From Amycolatopsis sp. WAC 01376 (GTDB lineage: Bacteria > Actinomycetota > Actinomycetes > Mycobacteriales > Pseudonocardiaceae), in the NCBI RefSeq assembly GCF_003947415.1, contig NZ_QHKL01000004.1, forward strand, positions 1 to 64,000: a stretch of 64,000 nucleotides of DNA, in the 5' to 3' direction. Below are positions 42,680 to 50,573 of the stretch, in pieces. Below the pieces are notes generated by a model. It saw only the letters and a list, made by a program, of their open reading frames with translations, did no database searches and had not been told where the DNA came from. Made by a program: the position numbers and the translations under genes. Positions within the stretch are counted from its first letter, which is position 1. The number at the start of each line of letters is the position of its first letter.

Positions 42680-44950
42680 ATGACGCCGACGGTCACCATG
42701 GAACCTTGGGAGAGAAATGCGGTAAAGCACGCCGACGAACGGTTGAACGGGGCCCGTGATCCACAGTGGTGGTACACCGGGATCCGCCCGGAGCCCGGCC
42801 GATGCCCGGGTGTCGCCGAATCCGGCGAGATCAGCGCGCTGCCGTTGCCCGACCTGTCCGTATGCAGCCGCGAAGAGGTGCTGGACTACTTCGACAACGC
42901 CTGGACCTTGCACGAGGTGATGTTCGCCGGGTTGAAAGGCGCGGAGGCGTTCTACCGCCCGCCGGACCACAACCTGCGGCATCCGATGGTCTTCTACTAC
43001 GGCCACACGACCGCGCTGTACGTCAACAAGTTGCGGGTCGCCGGCCTGCTGGACGCGCCGATCGACGCCTATCTCGAACACGTCCTGGAAATGGGTGTCG
43101 ACGAGAACTCGTGGGACGACATGTCGAAGAACGACATGGTGTGGCCGTCGGTTTCGGAGGTGAAGGACTACCGGGCCGAGGTGTACCGGACGGTCGTCGG
43201 CATCATCGAGACCACGCCGTTCGCCCCCGACCTCGGGCGGCCGGTGACGATGGACGACCAGGCCTGGGCGCTGTTGCTGTCCATCGAGCACGATCGCATC
43301 CACCTGGAGACCAGTTCGGTCCTGGTCCGCGAAATGCGTTCCAGCCTCGTGGAACGGCCGGCCGCTTGGCCGTCGCCGTCACCACTGCGCCGCACCACCG
43401 AGTCCGGCAAGCCCGAACCCGGTTCCGTGCCAGCCAACGGCACCGTCACCGTGCCCGGGCGCACGGCTCAGCTGGGCAAGCCGCTGTCCTTCCCGTCCTA
43501 CGGCTGGGACAGCGCGTACGGCTCACGCCGTCAGGAGCTGCCGGACTTCGAAGCGGCCCGCTGCCTGGTGAGCAACGGCGAGTTCCACGGGTTCGTCGCC
43601 GACGGCGGTTATCGCCGGCCGGAGTTGTGGTCGGCCGAGGGCGAGGCGTGGCGCCGCTTCCGCAACACCAAGTGGCCGCGTTTCTGGGTGCCGACCGGTC
43701 CGACCGGGCTGCACGCGTTCCGGCTGCGCACGCTGTTCGACGAGATCGACATGCCGTGGGACTGGCCGGTGGTGGTGAATTACCACGAGGCCAAGGCCTT
43801 CGCCGCCTGGCGGTCCGAAAAGGACGGACGGGAATACCGGCTGCCGACCGAGGCGGAGTACTTCCTGCTGCGCGACCTGCCGGAGCGTCCTGGCGTCGAG
43901 GACGACGTGGTCATGCGGCTCGACGGCGGGCAGCTGCGCGATGCCGGGATCAACCTCGGTCTGGCCTGGGGTTCGGAGGGCCCCGTCGACCACTCGCCGA
44001 CGACGTCGCAGGGCCTGCACGACGCCGCCGGCAACCTGTGGACGTGGAGCGAAGACACCTTCAACCCGCTCGAAGGCTTCACCCCGCACCCGTACTACGA
44101 GGACTTCTCGGTACCCAGTTTCGGCGGGCAGCATCAGCTGATCGTCGGTGGCGCGTACATCAGCACCGGCGAGCTGGGCAGCATCTGGGCGCGGCACTTC
44201 TACCGGCCTCATTTCCTGCAGCAGGCGGGGATCCGGCTGGTCGTGGCGCCGGAGTCCACTCTGGACGGTGATGCGCGGGCGGAGCTCGACCGGGCGTTGC
44301 TCGGCCAGTACGGCACCGCCGAACAGGCCTTCGGCCGAGCCGGGCATCCACTGGCCACAACCGCGGGGTATCCGGACCGACTGGCCAGGAGGTTCACCCA
44401 GGCCGCGGCCGAAGCCGGGGTCGAGTTGCGCCGCGTCGCGGATCTCGCCACCGCGGCGGGCGGGTTGGCGTTCTCACTGGCCGAGCGGCCGATCGAGGTC
44501 GTCGGCCTGGACGACCGGCCGATGTTCGTCGCGGCGGCGGACCGGCTGGCCGAGGGCTGGGATGTCGGCTACCGGGTGCCGGGGCGCGGGGAACTGCACG
44601 CGCGTCGGCCGTCGATCGCGCCGGACGGCAGCGTCTCGTTCACCCTCGCCGAGTCCGGCCGTCCGCCGGCCGCGCTGGGCACGTTCGACGGCGTGGTCGT
44701 GGCGGACGCCTTCGACCGGCTCGGTGGTGCGGCGGGCTACCTGCGCCCGCTCGTCGGCTCGGAGAACTTCCTGCGCGCCGGAGGGCTGCTGCTCGTGGCA
44801 CTTCCGCGGGCGTCGGCCGCCGAGCTCGCGAACGTCCTCGGCGCGGCGTTCGAGCTGCTGTCGGAAAGCACGGAGCCGAGCCTGACCCGGGCCGACGGCC
44901 GCCGGTACGAGATCACCGACCTGGAGGTCTCCATCTGGCGCAAGCGCTGA
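42680..44950 (+). CDS. ovoA: OvoA-type 5-histidylcysteine sulfoxide synthase with a degenerate methyltransferase domain
   Basis: A 756-residue non-heme iron enzyme. The N-terminal DinB_2 domain (about 60-215) carries the iron site: His109 in YYGHTTALY and His204/His208/Glu210 in HDRIHLE, the HX3HXE motif of OvoA. The FGE-sulfatase domain (about 265-525) has GNLWTWSEDTFNPLEGF, GGAYISTGE and HFYRPHFLQQAGIR. These catalyse O2-dependent coupling of histidine C5 to cysteine. The C-terminus (about 575-756) aligns with the OvoA N-methyltransferase, but motif I, normally DLGCAVG, reads DLATAAGG, so SAM binding is probably lost. No OvoB lyase lies nearby. Confidence 0.88.
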   Translation: MTPTVTMEPWERNAVKHADERLNGARDPQWWYTGIRPEPGRCPGVAESGEISALPLPDLSVCSREEVLDYFDNAWTLHEVMFAGLKGAEAFYRPPDHNLRHPMVFYYGHTTALYVNKLRVAGLLDAPIDAYLEHVLEMGVDENSWDDMSKNDMVWPSVSEVKDYRAEVYRTVVGIIETTPFAPDLGRPVTMDDQAWALLLSIEHDRIHLETSSVLVREMRSSLVERPAAWPSPSPLRRTTESGKPEPGSVPANGTVTVPGRTAQLGKPLSFPSYGWDSAYGSRRQELPDFEAARCLVSNGEFHGFVADGGYRRPELWSAEGEAWRRFRNTKWPRFWVPTGPTGLHAFRLRTLFDEIDMPWDWPVVVNYHEAKAFAAWRSEKDGREYRLPTEAEYFLLRDLPERPGVEDDVVMRLDGGQLRDAGINLGLAWGSEGPVDHSPTTSQGLHDAAGNLWTWSEDTFNPLEGFTPHPYYEDFSVPSFGGQHQLIVGGAYISTGELGSIWARHFYRPHFLQQAGIRLVVAPESTLDGDARAELDRALLGQYGTAEQAFGRAGHPLATTAGYPDRLARRFTQAAAEAGVELRRVADLATAAGGLAFSLAERPIEVVGLDDRPMFVAAADRLAEGWDVGYRVPGRGELHARRPSIAPDGSVSFTLAESGRPPAALGTFDGVVVADAFDRLGGAAGYLRPLVGSENFLRAGGLLLVALPRASAAELANVLGAAFELLSESTEPSLTRADGRRYEITDLEVSIWRKR

Positions 44951-44956
44951 TCGGAC

Positions 44957-45013
44957 GGTCCGTGAAGGCCTCCTTGAGGGACCCAGAGTCCGTCAAGGAG
45001 GCCTTCACGGACC
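44957..45013 (+). terminator. 21-bp-stem hairpin after the OvoA-type gene
   Basis: Perfect 21-bp arms (44957-44977, 44993-45013), beginning GGTCCGTGAAGGCCTCC, form a stem of the window-wide hairpin family 6 bp after the stop codon. Likely terminator. Confidence 0.75.
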
Positions 45014-45116
45014 CGTCCATACCCGTGCTCCGGACCGGCGATGATGGCCCGGCATCGCGACCGTCACACGGCCAAGATCACCCTGTCGGGCCACATGTCC
45101 GTAGAATCCGGTGACG

Positions 45117-46190
45117 ATGCGACGTTTCCGGTGGTGGTGGGGTGCTCTCGCGCTCACGTTCGTGGTGGTTCTCGTCGGGTTCATTGCCTTTACCGGGTCG
45201 GAAAGCCGCCCAGGGCAGCCGTCCCCGCGCCAAGGCCCACCGGGAACGGGGCCGCTGACGGTCGTCTCCATCGGCGACAGCACCGTTTCCGGCGAGGGCG
45301 CGGGCGACTACACGCCCACCACCAACGGGCAGGGCGGCAACTGGTGCCACCGCTCCCCCAACGCCTTCGTCGAGCAGATCAAGATCCCCGACGTCACCGC
45401 GCGGGTGAACCTCGCGTGTTCGGGGGCGCCCTCGGAGCAGATCGCCCTCGGCGAGGCCAAGCAGTGGACCGAGCCGTCGCAGGCGCAGCAGCTGGCGAAC
45501 CTGATCAAGGACCACCGGGTCGCCGCGGTGGTGATCGCGATCGGCGCGAACGACGAGCCGAAGTTCTCCGCTCAGGTCAACGAATGCTTCAAGGCCTGGT
45601 TCTCCCCGGAGAATCCGCCGTGCAACACGGCGCTTCGCACCACCTGGAAGTCCAAAGTGGACGCCATGGTGCCGAAGGTGACCAACGCCGTCGCCGACGT
45701 CAAGAAGGTGCTGGCGCAGGCCGGTTACGTCCCGGCGGACTACCAGCTCGTGCTGATGTCGTACGCCTCGCCGGTCGGCCCCCAGATCCCGGAGGCACTG
45801 CGCAGCCTCAACGGCTGCCCGTTCCGCACGGAGGATCTGGAGTGGATGCGCCGCGACGGCGTCCCCATCCTGTCGGACGGGCTGAAGCAGGCGTCGAGGG
45901 CGACCAGCGCGCGGTTCCTCGACCTCTCGCGGGCGGGCGCCGGCCATGAGGCATGCAGCAGCGACCCGGCGAACGAGTGGTTCAGCAGGCTGACCCTGCA
46001 GCTGCGCGACCTCGGCCAGGTGGACCGTGCGAGCCACGCGTTGCAGGAGTCGTTCCACCCCAACGCGAACGGGCACGTGCAGATCGCGAACTGCCTCAAC
46101 GAGTTCCTCGCCGCGCGCGACGGCAACGCGTCGTGCCTCTCGGGCCCCGACGGCAAACTGCACGCCGCTCCCGAGGTGATCGCTCGTTAG
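45117..46190 (+). CDS. Membrane-anchored or secreted SGNH/GDSL hydrolase
   Basis: A 357-residue protein. An N-terminal signal-anchor helix (about residues 8-27) precedes an SGNH hydrolase domain: block I SIGDSTVSGEGAGDY, block III VIAIGANDEPKF, block V ESFHPNANGHVQIA. Four or more cysteines (CHRSP, LACSGA, NECFKAW, PPCNT) suggest extracytoplasmic disulfides. It is an esterase or lipase of unknown substrate. A TAGAAT -10 box ends 9 bp upstream of the ATG, so the mRNA may be leaderless; a GTG at 45111 is an alternative. Its stop TAG is the edge of a MITE-like repeat. Confidence 0.88.
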   Translation: MRRFRWWWGALALTFVVVLVGFIAFTGSESRPGQPSPRQGPPGTGPLTVVSIGDSTVSGEGAGDYTPTTNGQGGNWCHRSPNAFVEQIKIPDVTARVNLACSGAPSEQIALGEAKQWTEPSQAQQLANLIKDHRVAAVVIAIGANDEPKFSAQVNECFKAWFSPENPPCNTALRTTWKSKVDAMVPKVTNAVADVKKVLAQAGYVPADYQLVLMSYASPVGPQIPEALRSLNGCPFRTEDLEWMRRDGVPILSDGLKQASRATSARFLDLSRAGAGHEACSSDPANEWFSRLTLQLRDLGQVDRASHALQESFHPNANGHVQIANCLNEFLAARDGNASCLSGPDGKLHAAPEVIAR

Positions 46191-46463
46191 CGCGCGTTTC
46201 CTAAGCCAAGTTCGCGGTCTTCGCGCCCAAGCGTGGTTCCGGGCTGGCCGCAAAGGGGTCGTGAGTGGCAAGTAGCGTTCTAACCCTCTTTACCACTCAC
46301 GACCTCCTCCCCAAACCGCACAACTCGCCCAACTCGGACACTGACACCTCGGAAATGTCCCTCATGCACAGTCAGGAAGGCGTCTCTTCGGCCAGTCCCG
46401 CCCCAGCCGCCAACTCCGGCCACGCCACGTTCGCCTTACCCCCTTAATAGGAAACAGGCGCTA
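46188..46463. mobile_element. MITE-like element 2 (about 276 bp)
   Basis: The left end TAGCGCGCGTTTCC and right end GGAAACAGGCGCTA are inverted repeats of about 14 bp with two mismatches. The interior matches 21019-21366 closely, including the GTCGTGAGTGG hairpin. No intact reading frame is shared between copies. The left TIR supplies the stop codon of the SGNH hydrolase gene and the right end stops 5 bp before the toxin gene. Confidence 0.7.
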
Positions 46464-46468
46464 GCCGG

Positions 46469-46768
46469 CTAGAGGTCGAGGGCGGCGCGCAACGCGATGT
46501 CGATGCGCTCCTGGACCTCTTGGTCGATCTCCGCGATCTTCTCGTCGAACCACGGCCGGTACAGGCGCGTGAGGTTCAGCGTGGAGACCCAATAACGCGC
46601 GTCGACGGCGACGCCGAGGATGTCCTGCGGGTCACGGTCCAGCAGTTCGGTGCCGAGCAGCCACGGCCGCTCGGATTCGTTCACCCCGTCCGAGGACAGC
46701 AGTACGACGGTGCGCTGCCGTGCCGGTTCGGTCGGGGGGTGGTACGTCCAGACTTCACCCCTGTGCAC
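46469..46768 (-). CDS. PemK/MazF-like toxin of a type II toxin-antitoxin pair
   Basis: A 99-residue protein with the MazF/PemK start MHRGEVWTYHPP and the core RQRTVVLLSSDG...LLDRDPQDILGVAVDARYWVSTLNLTRL. MazF-type toxins are sequence-specific RNA endonucleases with an SH3-like barrel. The core is somewhat degenerate, so activity is uncertain. Its GTG start overlaps the end of the RHH antitoxin gene by 14 bp, the classic order. A MITE-like repeat lies immediately downstream. Confidence 0.75.
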   Translation of the reverse strand: MHRGEVWTYHPPTEPARQRTVVLLSSDGVNESERPWLLGTELLDRDPQDILGVAVDARYWVSTLNLTRLYRPWFDEKIAEIDQEVQERIDIALRAALDL

Positions 46769-46982
46769 GCAGATCCTTCTCCGCGGCTGTCAGCTCGGCC
46801 TCGTCCGATTCGGCGGACGGTGCGACCGGGGCGCGCTGCGGGGTGTATCCGGTGCGGACGGCTTCCCTGCGGGCCGCCTTGGACAACCACGACGAGACCG
46901 AGATCCCGTGTGCTTTGGCGGCCCGCTCGGCGAACTCGAGCGCACCACTGTCGAGTGAGAGTGTGACCTTACGTGTTGCCAT
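46755..46982 (-). CDS. Ribbon-helix-helix antitoxin
   Basis: A 75-residue protein. The N-terminal ribbon-helix-helix (MATRKVTLSLDSGALEFAERAAKAHGISVSSWLSKAARREA-type, with the beta-strand KVTLSLDS) should bind DNA, and the acidic C-terminus (AESDEAELTAAEKDLRAQG) would wrap the toxin. It precedes and overlaps the MazF-like gene, so it is the cognate antitoxin and autorepressor. It starts at the second in-frame ATG after an imperfect AAAGGT site. It lies 46 bp from the Lrp gene. Confidence 0.8.
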   Translation of the reverse strand: MATRKVTLSLDSGALEFAERAAKAHGISVSSWLSKAARREAVRTGYTPQRAPVAPSAESDEAELTAAEKDLRAQG

Positions 46983-47028
46983 ACCTTTTATCGTACCAGC
47001 GCCGCGCAAGCCCACCCGTTTTCCGGTT

Positions 47029-47481
47029 TCACAGGGTGGGAGAACGGCCCTCGAACGGCGTCGACAGCACCACCGTGGTCCGCGTCGAGACCTTGGCGGA
47101 CTCGCGGATCCGGCGGAGCAGGTCCTCCAGGCCGAGCGGCGACGCCACCCTGACCAGGAGGATGTACGACTCGTCCCCGGCGACCGAGTAGCAGGACTCG
47201 ATCTCCTTGATGTGCTCCAGACGCTGCGGATAGTCGTCCGGGGCTGCCGGATCGTTCGGGGTCAGCGAGATCAGCGCCGTGAGCGGGAGGCCGATCTGCT
47301 CGCCGTCGAGCCGCGCGGTGTACCCGAGGATGACCCCGCGCTGCTCCAGGCGCCGCACCCGCTGGTGCACCGCCGACACCGACAGGCCGACCCGCTCGGC
47401 CAGATCGGTGAAACTGCGCCGTCCGTCCGCGGCCAGCTCCTGGACGATGGCCTGATCCAGCGGCTCCAGACCACCCGTCAT
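47029..47481 (-). CDS. Lrp/AsnC family transcriptional regulator
   Basis: A 150-residue regulator. The N-terminal HTH is LDQAIVQELAADGRRSFTDLAERVGLSVSAVHQRVRRLEQRGVILGYTARLD, and the C-terminal RAM domain contains CYSVAGDESYILLVRVASPLGLEDLL, the amino-acid-binding part. It overlaps the upstream M24 peptidase gene by ATGA and is expressed with it. It may sense proline or another amino acid released by that peptidase; this is an inference. Confidence 0.93.
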   Translation of the reverse strand: MTGGLEPLDQAIVQELAADGRRSFTDLAERVGLSVSAVHQRVRRLEQRGVILGYTARLDGEQIGLPLTALISLTPNDPAAPDDYPQRLEHIKEIESCYSVAGDESYILLVRVASPLGLEDLLRRIRESAKVSTRTTVVLSTPFEGRSPTL

Positions 47482-48620
47482 GCGTCGAGCACGATCAAGT
47501 CGTGCGGACGCTGGTTGACCGGCTCCACGCCGTCCTCGGTGACCACGACGATGTCCTCGATGCGGGCACCCCAGCGGCCGGGCTGGTAGATGCCGGGCTC
47601 GACGCTGAAGGCCATGCCTGGCTCGAGCGGCAGCGCGTTGCCCTTGATGATGTAGGGCTCCTCGTGCACGTCGAGGCCGATGCCGTGGCCGGTGCGGTGG
47701 ATGAAGAACTCGCCGTAACCGGCCTCGGCGATGATGTCGCGCGCGGCGGCGTCGATCGACTCGGCGGTGACGCCGGGGCGGACGGCGTCGACGGCGGCCT
47801 GCTGTGCCCGCTGCAGGACCGCGTACGTCTCGGCGACGTCGGCGTCGCGCGGCTCGCCGACCGCGTACGTGCGGGTGGAGTCGGAGTTGTAGCCCTCGGC
47901 GATCGGCCCGCCGATGTCGACCACGACGACGTCGCCGCGCTCGATCACCCGCTCGGAGACGTCGTGGTGCGGGCTGGCGCCGTTGGGGCCCGAGCCGACG
48001 ATCACGAAGTCGGCGTGTGTGTGGCCCTCTTCGACGATCGCGGCGGTGATGTCCGCGCCGACCTCGGCCTCGGTGCGGCCGGGGCGCAGCCATTCGTGCA
48101 CGCGGGCGTGCACGCGGTCGATCGCCGCGCCCGCGTCGCGCAGCGCCTGGATCTCGGCGGCGTCCTTGCGCATCCGCAGTTCGCGCACGATCGGCCCGGC
48201 CAGCGTCTGCTCGGCGTCGCCGAGCGCTCCGCGGAAGGCGAGCACGTGCAGCGCCGGGGTGAAGTCGCTGACCGCCACGCGGCCTGGCTTGCCCAGCCTG
48301 TCGGCGACCAGCTCGTAGGCGTTGTCACCGTCGACCCAGGTGACGATCTCGATGCCGAGTTCGTCGGCGGGGACGTCGGCGTAACCGGGCGCCTCAAGCT
48401 TCGGCAGCACCAGGGCCGGGACGCCGTCGGCCGGGATCACCAGCGTGGTCAGCCGTTCGAAGGAGCCCCCGGCCTGGCCGATGAGGTAGCGCAGGTCCGA
48501 GCCGGGTGCGATCAGCAGGGCGTCGGTGTCCGCGGCGGCCGCGGCGGCGCGGGCCCGGTCGAGGCGGGCGCGGAGACTGGCGGCGTCGGGGGCTGGGTTG
48601 TGCAGGGAACGGCGCGACAT
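47478..48620 (-). CDS. M24 family Xaa-Pro peptidase/aminopeptidase
   Basis: A 380-residue pita-bread metallopeptidase. The metal ligands are Asp/Asp in VVVDIGGPIAEGYNSDSTRTY, His in HRTGHGIGLDVHEEPY, and Glu in MAFSVEPGIY and GARIEDIVVV. The N-terminal creatinase-type domain spans about residues 18-140. It releases proline from Xaa-Pro or cuts N-terminal residues before proline. It is the first gene of an operon with the Lrp regulator. There is no export signal. Confidence 0.93.
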   Translation of the reverse strand: MSRRSLHNPAPDAASLRARLDRARAAAAAADTDALLIAPGSDLRYLIGQAGGSFERLTTLVIPADGVPALVLPKLEAPGYADVPADELGIEIVTWVDGDNAYELVADRLGKPGRVAVSDFTPALHVLAFRGALGDAEQTLAGPIVRELRMRKDAAEIQALRDAGAAIDRVHARVHEWLRPGRTEAEVGADITAAIVEEGHTHADFVIVGSGPNGASPHHDVSERVIERGDVVVVDIGGPIAEGYNSDSTRTYAVGEPRDADVAETYAVLQRAQQAAVDAVRPGVTAESIDAAARDIIAEAGYGEFFIHRTGHGIGLDVHEEPYIIKGNALPLEPGMAFSVEPGIYQPGRWGARIEDIVVVTEDGVEPVNQRPHDLIVLDA

Positions 48621-48630
48621 GACGCCGAGC

Positions 48631-49881
48631 CTAGTCGGTCCGCGCCCCTTGGTTCACCGGCCGGTCATCCCCGATCGGGGCGGGATCGTCGAGCCCGCGC
48701 CAAACCCGGAAGATCGCCGGGAAGGTACCGGCGATCAGGTACAGGCCACCGAACACGGAGAGCGCACCGACGAGCCCGATCCCGTCCAGCAGCAACCCTG
48801 CCGCCATCGAGCCGAGCGGCATCGCGGCGAGCACCCCGCCCACGAGAAGGCTGAGCACGCGACCCCGCACAGCCTCCGGAACCCGTTCGTAGACCACCGG
48901 GAGCACGATCGGGTTGAGCGCGCCCGCCCCGATCCCGGCGACCGCCAAGCCCGCGAGCAGCACGACCGGCGTCGGCTCCAGCGCGAGCAAGGCGAATCTC
49001 GGCGCGCCTTCGATTCCGACGGCGACGAGGATCGCCGTCCGCCGGGAGAACCGGTGGCCGATCCAGCCGTAGATCGCCGAACCGAGCAGCGCACCCGCCG
49101 CGACCGCGGTGATCATGGCGCCGATGAGCGCCGTGCTGTGCAGGACCTGGTCGCCGTAGGCCGGATAAAGGACACCGAGCAGCCCGAAGTCGAGGCTGTT
49201 GGTGAGCATCAGCATGCCGACCACCGCGCGCAATACCGCGTCGCGTTTGACGTACCCGAGGCCTTCGCGCAGTTGCTTGAGGTAGCCGCCCGACGGCGGC
49301 CTCGGCGGGCCGGCCTCGACCGGGATCAGCGCGAACACCAGCGCCGAGGACAGCAGGAGCGCGCCCGCGTCGACGAACAGCACCGGCATCGGCCCGATCA
49401 GCGCGATCAGCGCGCCGGCGGCGGGGCCGCCCACCATCCGGCCGGTCCTCATCGCCGCTTCGACGGCGCTCGCCGCCCTGCTCACGCGGACATCGCCGAG
49501 TTCGGCGACGCCGGGGAGCAGCACCTGCTTCGCCGTGTCGGCGGGACCGCGGGAAACACCCATCACGAACGACAGCACGATCAGTCCGGGCAGGCTGAGC
49601 CCTGTCGTGCCCATCGCGAGCGGGATCAGGAGCACCGTGACGGTGGTCAGCAGATCCGCGCCGACGCTGGCGCGGCGCGTGCCGACCCGGTCCACGATCG
49701 GCCCGCCCAGCAACGCGGCGACCATCAGGCCCAGCACTTCGGCCGCGGTGACGAGGCCGGTCTTGGTACCGCTGCCCGTGCTCTGCAGCACGAACCAGGG
49801 AATCGCGAGCAACGTCATCATCACCCCGGCCGAGGAGACCCCCGAAGCCACGACCAAGGCCCCCAGTGGCATCCGGCTCAT
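48631..49881 (-). CDS. MFS transporter
   Basis: A 416-residue major facilitator with about 12 helices, of the enterobactin-exporter/drug-efflux-like MFS group (VAALLGGPIVDRVGTRRASVGADLL; VMGVSRGPADTAKQVLLPG). It overlaps the ArsR-like regulator gene by ATGA, so the regulator probably controls it. Export of a toxic compound is likely, substrate unknown. Confidence 0.9.
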   Translation of the reverse strand: MSRMPLGALVVASGVSSAGVMMTLLAIPWFVLQSTGSGTKTGLVTAAEVLGLMVAALLGGPIVDRVGTRRASVGADLLTTVTVLLIPLAMGTTGLSLPGLIVLSFVMGVSRGPADTAKQVLLPGVAELGDVRVSRAASAVEAAMRTGRMVGGPAAGALIALIGPMPVLFVDAGALLLSSALVFALIPVEAGPPRPPSGGYLKQLREGLGYVKRDAVLRAVVGMLMLTNSLDFGLLGVLYPAYGDQVLHSTALIGAMITAVAAGALLGSAIYGWIGHRFSRRTAILVAVGIEGAPRFALLALEPTPVVLLAGLAVAGIGAGALNPIVLPVVYERVPEAVRGRVLSLLVGGVLAAMPLGSMAAGLLLDGIGLVGALSVFGGLYLIAGTFPAIFRVWRGLDDPAPIGDDRPVNQGARTD

Positions 49882-50456
49882 GGCGTCTCCGGCCGCGATT
49901 TCCTCGGGAAAGCCGCCCAATGCACGCGAACCTGGGTGTCGCCGTCCTTCTCCGGACGGCGGTAGCGGTCGACCACTTCGAGGATCTCGTCGCTCAGCGC
50001 GGCGGCCTCGTCCGGCGTGAGCGAGAGCTGCGAGTCGTCGAAGGCGACCTTGTCGATCCACTCGTCAGCCCAGTCCCGCACTTCGGCGACGAATTGCGCT
50101 TCAGCGGCGTAGCGCCGCTCGACCATCGTGTGGGCGTAGGCATTGAAGGGGCCGGCGAGATCGGGATCGTCGATGAAGTCCCGGGCGCGCATCCGGTCCC
50201 CCTCGTGCAGCGCCTTCCACCACCTGTCGCGCCTGCTGCCGCGTTCGGTGTCCTCCGCGATCAGCCCGGATTCGGCCAGCTGACGCAGATGCCAGCTCGT
50301 GGTCCCGGAGCTCTCCCCTGCTCGCTTCGCCAGCCCGGACGCCGTCGCCGGACCGTCCTCTCGCAGCAACTCCAGGATCTTGACGCGCAGTGGGTGCGAC
50401 AGCGCCCGCAGAACGCGGCCGTCGACCCGCGCGAGATACCTCTCGCTCTTCCCCAT
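49878..50456 (-). CDS. ArsR-like winged-helix regulator
   Basis: A 192-residue regulator with an ArsR-type HTH (ARVDGRVLRALSHPLRVKILELLREDGPATASGLAKRAGESSGTTSWHLRQL) and a longer C-terminal half (HTMVERRYAAEAQFVAEVRDW) without metal-binding cysteines. It is the first gene of an operon with an MFS transporter. A 32-bp dyad lies 17 bp upstream of its start, consistent with autoregulation. The start is the ATG giving MGKSERYLA; an upstream extension would run through the dyad. Confidence 0.9.
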   Translation of the reverse strand: MGKSERYLARVDGRVLRALSHPLRVKILELLREDGPATASGLAKRAGESSGTTSWHLRQLAESGLIAEDTERGSRRDRWWKALHEGDRMRARDFIDDPDLAGPFNAYAHTMVERRYAAEAQFVAEVRDWADEWIDKVAFDDSQLSLTPDEAAALSDEILEVVDRYRRPEKDGDTQVRVHWAAFPRKSRPETP

Positions 50457-50473
50457 GCCTTCCACGCTACAAC

Positions 50474-50505
50474 CGCAGAGAATTCTTTGCAAAGAGTCCT
50501 CTGCG
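50474..50505. promoter_or_regulatory. Putative ArsR-type operator
   Basis: CGCAGAG and CTCTGCG are perfect 7-bp outer arms, with CTTT-GC-AAAG as a nested inner dyad, giving a symmetric 32-bp site centred on 50489-50490. It is located just upstream of the ArsR-like gene and about 70 bp before the divergent FMN reductase gene. Confidence 0.6.
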
Positions 50506-50536
50506 ATTAAGCCCCGATATTCGGGGATTCTGGAGT

Positions 50537-50567
50537 TTGACTTCAAGTTAAGTGCAGGTTTTACGGT
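50537..50567 (+). promoter_or_regulatory. Long-spacer (19 bp) promoter of the MerR/SoxR type
   Basis: TTGACT (50537-50542) and TACGGT (50562-50567) are separated by 19 bp, with an imperfect dyad (ACTTCAAGT...GTGCAGGT) in the spacer. This is the hallmark of promoters activated by MerR-family proteins such as SoxR. The ATG of the FMN reductase follows 6 bp after the -10 box, implying a leaderless mRNA. No MerR gene is in the window. Confidence 0.55.
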
Positions 50568-50573
50568 CTTGGC

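Noticed and set aside
42680..44950. EgtB (ergothioneine synthase) assignment
   Set aside because: The iron motif HX3HXE, the GNLWTWSEDTFNPLEGF region and the methyltransferase-like C-terminus match OvoA. EgtB has an HX3HXN-type site and no C-terminal methyltransferase.
46265..46447. A short plus-strand frame (MASSVLTLFTTHD...) partly conserved with the 21.2-kb region
   Set aside because: The similarity comes from the MITE copies. The frame is broken between the two by small indels and has no ribosome site, so it is not a gene.
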